NCBI GenBank assembly: GCA_945865745.1
Contig: CAMBFP010000065.1
Coordinates: 1-6,311, forward strand
Reading direction: 5' to 3'
DNA length: 6,311 nucleotides
DNA from: Rhizobium sp. Q54
GTDB taxonomy: Bacteria; Pseudomonadota; Alphaproteobacteria; Rickettsiales; UBA1997
In this document: piece by piece, positions 1 through 5,622 of the stretch
Position numbering within the stretch: position 1 is the first letter of the stretch
Layout: each line of letters opens with the position of its first letter
Program-made: the position numbers and the translations under genes
The notes under the pieces: model-generated
What the model was told of the DNA's origin: nothing
Seen by the model: the letters and a program-made list of their open reading frames with translations, nothing else
Database searches by the model: none

Positions 1-666
1 TGCGTGATTAATGATTTACTTGATCAAAAATTTGATGAATTGGTTACGCGAACAAAAATTCGTCCACTCGCTGCACGAGAAATTTCTCGTAGTTCGGCAA
101 TTATTTTATTGGGATTTTTGCTGCTAATCGGCCTGCTAATTTTGCTGCAATTTAATTTACCAACAATCGTGAGCGGCTTCGTTGCACTTGGCTTGATGGC
201 GAGTTATCCGCTAATGAAACGCATCACTTACTACCCGCAAATTTTCCTCGGAATAACTTTCAATTTTGGCATTTTAATGAGTAGTTTGGCGATGATCAAA
301 ACCATCAATCTCAGCATTCTTCTTCTTTATTTTTCGGCGATTATTTGGACGGTAATTTACGACACAATTTATGCCTTCCAAGACATTGAAGACGACCTGC
401 GTTTCGGCATAAAATCAACAGCGATTAAATTCCAAAAGCAGCCCAAAGAAATTCTAAATTTACTTTGCCTGGCAATGCTTTTTGGCCTTATTTTATGCGG
501 GCTCTCTGCTAATTTTAAATTAGGATATTTTTTCGTAATTTTACTTTCTTGCTCGACACTAATCGCCCAAATCAAGAAGTGTGATTTGCGACAAAATTCC
601 TTAGCGCTTTTTAAGGCGAATATTTGGATCGGAGTCGGAATAGTTTTTGCAATTTTAATCGGATGA
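1..666 (+). CDS. ubiA: 4-hydroxybenzoate polyprenyltransferase, UbiA family (5'-truncated by window edge)
   Basis: Integral membrane prenyltransferase that attaches a polyprenyl chain to 4-hydroxybenzoate in ubiquinone synthesis (family knowledge). About 221 residues are visible, and roughly 70 N-terminal residues of a usual 290 or so lie outside the window. The frame is open to base 1. The GTG at 4 is not a believable start, because the visible part begins inside the first aspartate-rich prenyl-diphosphate/Mg site, NDLLDQKFD (bases 10-36), followed by RTKIRPL. The second aspartate-rich site, DTIYAFQDIEDD, lies at bases 361-396 with the D-x-x-Y-A-x-Q-D pattern of 4-hydroxybenzoate transferases. 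Between them are hydrophobic helices and the family-typical YPLMKR...YPQ segment (bases 205-240). More helices follow to the C terminus. The stop overlaps the nadD start (ATGA), indicating an operon. The substrate is assigned from motif style; a related UbiA substrate such as another aromatic acceptor is less likely. Confidence 0.9.
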   Translation, partial: CVINDLLDQKFDELVTRTKIRPLAAREISRSSAIILLGFLLLIGLLILLQFNLPTIVSGFVALGLMASYPLMKRITYYPQIFLGITFNFGILMSSLAMIKTINLSILLLYFSAIIWTVIYDTIYAFQDIEDDLRFGIKSTAIKFQKQPKEILNLLCLAMLFGLILCGLSANFKLGYFFVILLSCSTLIAQIKKCDLRQNSLALFKANIWIGVGIVFAILIG

Positions 667-1184
667 AAATCGGAATTCTCGGCGGAAGTTTTAATCCTCC
701 TCACCATGGACATCTTTACCTCAGCAACCTGGCTTTGCAGCGCTTAAAGCTCGATCAAATTTGGTGGGTTATCACTGAGAAAAATCCGCTAAAAAGCACA
801 AAAGATTACGAGTCGCATACGGCGCGAATGCAGAAGTGCCAAGCACTAATCGGCCATCATCCAAAAATTAAAATTTTGCAGAGTAGCGAGATTTATACCG
901 AAAAATTAATCATCCGGCTGAAGGCAAAACATAAAAACCATCGCTTCACTTTTGTCGTCGGCGCTGACGTTTTAGAGAAATTTCATCTCTGGAAAAATTT
1001 TAAAAAAATAATTTCTGGAATTGATTTGGCGATTTTTTCGCGCGGAGATTTTTTGCTGAAAATGCAAAAATTTCCGGTGCAGAAATTTGTTAAAACCGCG
1101 AATCGTTACTCAATTTTTTTTACTAAAAATAATCACCTTTCTTCGACTGAATTACGGGCCTCATCTTCGCTTTTGCAAAAATGA
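663..1184 (+). CDS. nadD: nicotinate-nucleotide adenylyltransferase (NadD)
   Basis: Cytosolic enzyme that joins ATP and nicotinate mononucleotide to give deamido-NAD, the penultimate step of NAD synthesis. The 173-residue product begins MKIGILGGSFNPPHHGH (residues 1-17), which carries the nucleotidyltransferase HxGH signature (H14, H17). It continues with the substrate-loop NPLK (41-44), VVGADVLEKFHLW (98-110), which matches the family GxDxxxxFxxW block, and LSSTELR (159-165), the C-terminal ISSTxxR phosphate-binding motif. The frame is open 13 codons further upstream, but those codons lie inside ubiA and do not resemble the family. The ATG at 663 gives the canonical N terminus and overlaps the ubiA stop as ATGA, so translation is probably coupled; no strong Shine-Dalgarno is visible. 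The protein ends only eight residues after the SSTxxR motif, shorter than the 190-215 residues common elsewhere. Short tails of this kind are, as far as I recall, usual in alphaproteobacterial NadD. Its presence suggests the cell makes NAD from NaMN, unlike the most reduced Rickettsia. Confidence 0.93.
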   Translation: MKIGILGGSFNPPHHGHLYLSNLALQRLKLDQIWWVITEKNPLKSTKDYESHTARMQKCQALIGHHPKIKILQSSEIYTEKLIIRLKAKHKNHRFTFVVGADVLEKFHLWKNFKKIISGIDLAIFSRGDFLLKMQKFPVQKFVKTANRYSIFFTKNNHLSSTELRASSSLLQK

Positions 1185-1219
1185 AAAATCAAAAAATGAG
1201 ACAAAATAATAACAAATGA
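1181..1219 (+). other. 12-codon frame bridging nadD and tatD (possible translational-coupling minicistron)
   Basis: An ATG at 1181 overlaps the nadD stop (ATGA, 1181-1184). It opens a 12-codon frame, MKNQKMRQNNNK, whose TGA (1217-1219) overlaps the tatD ATG (1216-1218), again as ATGA. The frame therefore exactly fills the gap between the two genes. A second in-frame ATG lies at 1196. No clear Shine-Dalgarno precedes tatD; the only purine core nearby is GAG at 1198-1200, rather far from the start. Ribosomes that finish nadD could restart here and hand over to tatD. The peptide itself is Asn/Lys/Gln-rich, as random AT-rich DNA would encode, and is unlikely to have its own function. Chance is a real alternative, because A-rich spacers readily contain ATGA. 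Confidence 0.3.
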
Positions 1220-2007
1220 CTTATATTATCGACACCCATTGCCACCTTGATTTGATTGAAGAAAAAGGGCTCTTGCTTGACGAAATTGTCAAAAATTGCA
1301 CAGAAAATAACGTGCGCATTTTGCAGACAATTTGCACGCGAATTACTGAAATCGACAAGATCCTTTCTTACACCAAAAAACATGATTTTATTTACGCGTC
1401 TGTTGGCATTCATCCCTGCAATGTAACCGATCAACCGCAAGTAAAAGCGGAAGAAATTGTCGCGCTTTGCAATGCCAATCCGAAGATCATTGGTATTGGC
1501 GAAACGGGTCTCGATTACTATCACGACAAGAGTGCAATTGCGCTTCAGAAAGCTTCATTTCTTGAGCATATTCAGGCTTCACGAGAAACGAATTTGCCTT
1601 TGATTATTCACTCGCGCGATTGCGATTTCGACATGATTTCAATTTTAAAATCCGAACAAAAATCACAAAAATTTCCGGCGTTATTACATTGTTTTTCGAG
1701 CACCGAAGAATTGGCGCGAGCCGCGCTAGATCTAGGAATTTACATCTCAATTTCCGGAATCGTTACTTTCAAAAATGCTACGCAGCTGCAAGAAATTGTG
1801 AAGCTTGTTCCGCTTGAATTTCTGCTGGTTGAAACCGATTCACCTTATCTTGCGCCAACACCATTTCGCGGCCAAACTAATCAACCAGCCTTCACCAAAT
1901 TTGTTGTCGAAAAAATTGCAGAATTGAAGGGCGTTAGTTTTGAAGAGGTGGCGCGGATAACTACGGAGAATTTTTTTAGAATCTTTAAATCTGTAAAAAG
2001 AATTTAG
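1216..2007 (+). CDS. tatD: TatD-family metal-dependent hydrolase (DNase/deacylase)
   Basis: A cytosolic TIM-barrel amidohydrolase-superfamily enzyme. Family members are metal-dependent 3'-5' DNases and have been linked to D-aminoacyl-tRNA deacylation; the exact substrate cannot be read from sequence. The 263-residue length is normal. All metal-site motifs are present in order: DTHCHLD (residues 6-12, H8 and H10), GIHP (64-67), GIGETGLDYY (93-102, with metal-bridging E96), HSRD (132-135), HCFS (158-161), and ETDSPYLAP (206-214, with D208), followed by R218-G219. The ATG at 1216 gives the expected N terminus, two residues before the first barrel strand. It lies 31 nt after nadD on the same strand, with no obvious terminator between, so it is probably the last gene of the ubiA-nadD-tatD transcript. 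TatD/YcfH-type paralogues cannot be separated here, so the gene symbol denotes the family rather than the exact orthologue. Confidence 0.92.
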   Translation: MTYIIDTHCHLDLIEEKGLLLDEIVKNCTENNVRILQTICTRITEIDKILSYTKKHDFIYASVGIHPCNVTDQPQVKAEEIVALCNANPKIIGIGETGLDYYHDKSAIALQKASFLEHIQASRETNLPLIIHSRDCDFDMISILKSEQKSQKFPALLHCFSSTEELARAALDLGIYISISGIVTFKNATQLQEIVKLVPLEFLLVETDSPYLAPTPFRGQTNQPAFTKFVVEKIAELKGVSFEEVARITTENFFRIFKSVKRI

Positions 2008-2107
2008 CTGTCTTGAGGCCTTGATCTATCTGGTCAAAATAAGGTGATTGTCGAAATAACTTATAACTTAGAGCGCCATCTTCACAAAAGCAGAAATCCG
2101 AGAAAAA
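2008..2107. other. convergent intergenic gap between tatD and parB
   Basis: A 100-bp spacer between convergent 3' ends. It holds a weak hairpin, TTGATC (2021-2026) pairing with GGTCAA (2032-2037) across a 5-nt loop, with one G-U pair. It is not followed by a T-tract on either strand, so it does not qualify as an intrinsic terminator. It also holds a tandem 7-mer, TAACTTA twice (2057-2070), of unknown meaning. No gene or parS-like palindrome was seen. Confidence 0.4.
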
Positions 2108-3013
2108 TTAATCCAATTTCAGGCGCTCAATCAAATCACGAATCTGGGCGATCTCGCTAAATTTAATCATTATTTTTCCACTCTGTCTGAAGGCGTTGTA
2201 GGAAATCTTTACTTCGGAGCCGACGAGGTCGGTAAGTTCATTTTCGAGGAGAACAACTTGGCCACTATTAATGAAGCGAATCTTAGACTCTGTTCGCACG
2301 AGAAGCGGTGTGCTCTTATTAATTTTTTCGATTTTTTCGTCACGAACTAGAGACTCAATATCGCGAACATTTAGCGACTCTTCTAAAATTCTCTTCGCTA
2401 ATTCTTGCGGGTTATTTGAGTTAATTAATGCGCGCGCGTGACCCATGGAAATCTTTTTCTGACTCAAAAGATTTTGCACTTCTTTCGGCAAATTACGCAG
2501 GCGCAAAATGTTGTTAACATGGCTGCGACTCTTGCCAATTTTTTGCGCAATTTGCTCGTAGGTGTAAGCAAATTCATTCATTAATCTTTGGTAACCTTCC
2601 GCCTCTTCAAGCAAAGAAAGGTCCTCACGCTGAATGTTCTCGATCAGCGCCAGCTCTAGCGCTTCGTGATTGTTAATTTTTTTAATAACGGCCGGAATTT
2701 CTTTTAATCCAGCTAGTTTTGCAGCGCGAAATCTTCTTTCTCCAGCAATGATTTCATAGTCACCTTCGTCTCCAGATGTGCGTAAAATAATTGGCTGAAG
2801 CACGCCATTTAATTTTATTGAATCTGCCAATTCTTGCAGCTCTTCTTGATTAAAAAATTGACGCGGCTGGTAAACTCCAGCGGTAATTTTTTCGAGCTCA
2901 ACCATTCGCACAAAACCGTGACTGCGGTCAATTGCCTCTGATTGTTGAAGCTTACTCTCACCTAACAGCGCAGATAATCCGCGACCTAATCTTTTTTCTT
3001 GAATTTCCTGCAT
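2108..3013 (-). CDS. parB: chromosome-partitioning protein ParB (CTP-dependent parS-binding clamp)
   Basis: ParB binds parS centromere sites near the origin, loads as a CTP-dependent sliding clamp and drives origin segregation with the ATPase ParA. The 301-residue product has the usual layout. An N-terminal RLGRGLSALLGE segment (8-19), the conserved ParA-stimulating peptide with its arginine, is followed by a linker. The ParB/Srx CTPase domain has YQPRQFF (48-54), SIKLNGVLQPI (65-75), GERRFRAA (91-98, the phosphate/CTP-binding box) and ENIQRED (125-131). A helix-turn-helix lies around 151-176 (YEQIAQKIGKSRSHVNNILR), then KISMGHARAL (187-196), and a C-terminal dimerisation domain from about 240. 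The start is supported by AGGAG four bases before the ATG (minus strand; plus-strand positions 3018-3022). It lies 20 nt after the stop of the large upstream gene, so the two are probably co-transcribed. parA normally precedes parB in this orientation but is not here. ParB of chromosomal type is favoured over a plasmid version because of the N-terminal LGRGLSALLG signature. Confidence 0.95.
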   Translation of the reverse strand: MQEIQEKRLGRGLSALLGESKLQQSEAIDRSHGFVRMVELEKITAGVYQPRQFFNQEELQELADSIKLNGVLQPIILRTSGDEGDYEIIAGERRFRAAKLAGLKEIPAVIKKINNHEALELALIENIQREDLSLLEEAEGYQRLMNEFAYTYEQIAQKIGKSRSHVNNILRLRNLPKEVQNLLSQKKISMGHARALINSNNPQELAKRILEESLNVRDIESLVRDEKIEKINKSTPLLVRTESKIRFINSGQVVLLENELTDLVGSEVKISYNAFRQSGKIMIKFSEIAQIRDLIERLKLD

Positions 3014-3017
3014 TTTT

Positions 3018-3022
3018 CTCCT
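3018..3022 (-). promoter_or_regulatory. Shine-Dalgarno of parB
   Basis: Read on the minus strand the spacer contains AGGAG four bases before the parB ATG. It is the clearest ribosome binding site in the window and fixes the parB start. It also allows parB to be translated independently of the upstream gene. Confidence 0.75.
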
Positions 3023-3033
3023 GGTAATTTTCT

Positions 3034-5391
3034 CTATTTCCGCGATGGCTCTTGGCTTTTTTTGGCTTCGAGTGAAGCAGGAAGCAATTTAATAGCCTTC
3101 GCTTCGCTTAAACCAAAAGGCAGCTTTTTGCTATTTTTACCATCTAAAATTGGGGGATTAATGTCACCATATTTTAATTTTTCCAAACCATTTGTGCTAA
3201 TGGTCAAGCATCTGATGCCAGCAAGGAAGCCGCTCTTCGCTGCTTCTTTCGTGGTTAGTTCGATTGGCGGCACGTAAACATCGAAGCGAAGTTTGTGCAT
3301 TTTATCGATGAATGAAGCCGGCGTTCTTGGGCTAGAGACGACAACTGTTCGATCGAAAACTATAAAATTTCCGCAAAGCGCTTGTTGCTCCTGCCAAGAA
3401 AGATCGACGATTTTATCTTCACCAAAAACCTGTTTTAGTTGTGCCATATTTTCTTTGGAAACCGCTTCGGGATTGATTACAACATATCCACCCGGCAATT
3501 CTCCACAAAAAATATCGAGATGATAAAGCTGCTGAAATTTTCTCTCTTTTGCCTTACTTTCTTCCGAGCTTTTATCTAAAGCCTTGCCGAAACTAAAGTT
3601 TCTAATTCGCTCAATTATCCCCTCACTTTGCACGGGCTGTTGCATCTCAATATTACGATCCAGAACAACCACTTCGTCACAACCGATCGACTTTCCCCAA
3701 TCAATAATTTGCTGACGGAAACGCGAATATTTGCGCTGATTCAGCACAGAGGAAAACATCTCTGCAACTGAGTTTGATTGATCTTCAACTTTTCCATCCG
3801 AGCCAATAACAAAACCTCCCTGGAAATTTCCAGCGTCAGTAAAATAAGAATCGCTGACCGTGGCCAATAATACCTTTTTACCATCAACATTTTGCGTAAG
3901 AATCATGTTGCCACCCTTGGCATCGAAAGGAATATCTTGAGCAGTTTTAAAGCCCGTTGCTTCTATGTCAGCGCCGTGAGAAGCATGTCTATCAGCAATA
4001 GTGGGATGTGATTTGTTAGCAGAAAATACGCTATGTTCTTTTTGGGCCATAGCCTCCACAAGAGGGCGACTAGTTTGATGAAAACATCCGTCGTAATAAA
4101 TCGAGTAATCTCGCGGGAAGGCGACTGAACCTTTAACATTGGCAAAATTTATCTGCCGGTGATGGGCATCACAATCCTGCTCGCCGTAAACTACTTTTGC
4201 AGCATCTTCGACATATGCGCTAATCACCAAAGAATTCATCACATTCTTGCTGTAATCAAATCGGGAGAAAAGATTGCCCGAACTCAAAATATCATCGTGA
4301 CGATGCACCGCGCTGGTAAGGTGAGTTTTATTATCTCTGGCGACAGCGGCATTCTCTTCTTCTTGATTTAGAGAAGATCTATGAAGCGTGCCTTTTGCCT
4401 TTTTTAGTAAAGTGGAAACCCAACCATCAAAATCACCTTTTTCATAAGTTTCAGAATAAAATTTCGAGTGAGTCTTGCCCTGCTCATCCTTGATGTAAGC
4501 AAATCTTTCTACGACTTCTTCAACAAGACGCCGGTAATCACGATCAAAATCCTCAGGCTTTATTTGCCGATAATGGCCAAAAAATTTTATGTATTCCTCT
4601 CTAACCTCTTCGAGATTGGGAATGGTGAGCGTTCCCTCTCTCAGATTTAAATTAATCTCTAAATTTGTGATAAGAAAAATTGATGCCCGATCAGAGAAAT
4701 CGATATTATTCTCCATACTTCTATCCTCTCTTATATCAATCATCTGCTTTTTTGTCATGATGTCTTTTGCGTCTCTTTCGAAAACGGCTTTTTCTGCAGA
4801 AATTGTTAGGGGGTTTCCATAATTTGCTGGAAACGTCGCAGAATTTTCAACTACAGGGACCAAGGCATTAGATTTAGAGCCGCCTTCTTGAAAGGCTTGT
4901 AACAACTTGCTTTGCGGATTGTTGAAAGAAATGGGAAGTACCCCATCAAAAACTACTCGACCATTGCCATCTCTCACTTTAATTCTAGACCACTCCCCTC
5001 GACCAATCTCTTCCTCAGCTTCTTGCAGTAAAGAATTGTACCTCTGCTTTTCTGCGACTGATATTTTTTCATCGACTAACGACAACAATCCATCTGGGCC
5101 ACCAAACATTTCTTCAATGCTTGTCTCCTCTGACTTTCTAGCGGCCACACGTTTTTTTCTTACCTCTTTGTGAGCCTCGTTTCTTGCAGCTTTGCGAACC
5201 TGAATTGGCAGATCGGCTAGTCCTGAAGCAAGTTGGTTTTCTTGATGCTTTATAGCTTTTTCTTCAACAATATTTCGCAAAAAAAGCTGACCAGCTGGAG
5301 GAATTTTGGTGGTTGCGAATCTTTTTTGCACGCCAGAACCAAATGCTGACAATGCACGAGAGAAGAGGGTGGGGATTGAGTATCTAGGCAT
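3034..5391 (-). CDS. 785-residue protein with C-terminal guanidino-group-modifying (pentein/amidinotransferase-fold) domain; function unknown
   Basis: I do not recognise this as a named protein. The C-terminal part, about 412-740, shows the motif order of the amidinotransferase / arginine deiminase / DDAH / agmatine deiminase superfamily, whose members attack a guanidinium carbon with a cysteine. The motifs are FPRD (425-428, substrate-binding Asp), FDAKGGN (489-495, where EGGD/EGGN or FDAAD is usual), HLDIF (624-628, catalytic His and Asp), CGNFIVFDRTVVVS (673-686, typical N-F-hydrophobic strand) and AGIRCLT (724-730, nucleophile C728). The glutamate of EGG is lysine (K492), with D490 nearby. 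Family domains usually span 250-400 residues, so about 400 N-terminal residues are extra. Residues 1-42 lack acidic residues and carry six Arg/Lys; 43-90 are highly charged and probably helical; 100-400 resemble nothing I know. The tail (741-785) is Lys-rich. No signal peptide or membrane helix is evident. The ATG at 5391 lacks a Shine-Dalgarno. The gene lies 20 nt before parB, where parA is expected. Deiminase, amidinotransferase or hydrolase activity cannot be told apart. Confidence 0.78.
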   Translation of the reverse strand: MPRYSIPTLFSRALSAFGSGVQKRFATTKIPPAGQLFLRNIVEEKAIKHQENQLASGLADLPIQVRKAARNEAHKEVRKKRVAARKSEETSIEEMFGGPDGLLSLVDEKISVAEKQRYNSLLQEAEEEIGRGEWSRIKVRDGNGRVVFDGVLPISFNNPQSKLLQAFQEGGSKSNALVPVVENSATFPANYGNPLTISAEKAVFERDAKDIMTKKQMIDIREDRSMENNIDFSDRASIFLITNLEINLNLREGTLTIPNLEEVREEYIKFFGHYRQIKPEDFDRDYRRLVEEVVERFAYIKDEQGKTHSKFYSETYEKGDFDGWVSTLLKKAKGTLHRSSLNQEEENAAVARDNKTHLTSAVHRHDDILSSGNLFSRFDYSKNVMNSLVISAYVEDAAKVVYGEQDCDAHHRQINFANVKGSVAFPRDYSIYYDGCFHQTSRPLVEAMAQKEHSVFSANKSHPTIADRHASHGADIEATGFKTAQDIPFDAKGGNMILTQNVDGKKVLLATVSDSYFTDAGNFQGGFVIGSDGKVEDQSNSVAEMFSSVLNQRKYSRFRQQIIDWGKSIGCDEVVVLDRNIEMQQPVQSEGIIERIRNFSFGKALDKSSEESKAKERKFQQLYHLDIFCGELPGGYVVINPEAVSKENMAQLKQVFGEDKIVDLSWQEQQALCGNFIVFDRTVVVSSPRTPASFIDKMHKLRFDVYVPPIELTTKEAAKSGFLAGIRCLTISTNGLEKLKYGDINPPILDGKNSKKLPFGLSEAKAIKLLPASLEAKKSQEPSRK

Positions 5392-5622
5392 TTTGTATTT
5401 TATTTAAAAACCGCATCGCAAAAATTACTGAATTTATCACCCAAATACACAGCAAGGACTTGGACTTGGGCTTACTCCAATAATCAAAAGACTTAGCTTG
5501 CAGTTTATAAAATTGTAACAAAAAAGTTTTCATAATTATTCGCAAAATTACTTTCTGACACACCTGTGCGGCGAGCTCATAAGATTGGGCTCATCATCTA
5601 TTAAATTTAAAAACCCCTCCCC
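5392..5622. other. divergent intergenic region between the pentein-parB unit and putP
   Basis: A 231-bp AT-rich spacer that must hold the promoters of both divergent transcripts. I cannot assign any convincingly. Plus-strand TATAAA (5506-5511) resembles a -10 box but has no matching -35. Short repeats are present: GGACTT twice in tandem (5456-5467), and GCTCAT at 5575-5580 and 5589-5594, 14 bp apart start to start, a possible regulator half-site pair. No small gene, riboswitch or parS-like palindrome was seen. Confidence 0.45.

Noticed and set aside
624..662. Possible longer NadD starting at 624
   Set aside because: The extra 13 residues lie within ubiA and precede the canonical MKIGILGGSFNPPH start, which no family member extends this way as far as I know.
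369..713. Minus-strand open frame of 114 codons opposite ubiA and nadD
   Set aside because: It lies opposite the second aspartate-rich motif of UbiA and the NadD start, and the product is not family-like.
1189..1524. Minus-strand open frame of 111 codons opposite tatD
   Set aside because: The tatD frame carries every family motif across this stretch, so the reverse frame is a shadow.
2021..2037. Hairpin as an intrinsic terminator for tatD or parB
   Set aside because: The stem is only 6 bp with a G-U pair, and no T-run follows on either strand.
2999..3277. Plus-strand open frame of 92 codons opposite the end of the pentein gene
   Set aside because: It is antisense to two well-supported minus-strand genes, has no recognisable motifs, and looks like the mirror of biased codons.
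3034..5391. Pentein gene as a divergent ParA
   Set aside because: It lacks a Walker-type KGGxGKT motif, and its motifs instead match guanidino-modifying enzymes.
5456..5467. Tandem GGACTT repeat as a regulatory element
   Set aside because: Two copies of a hexamer are too little to claim function.
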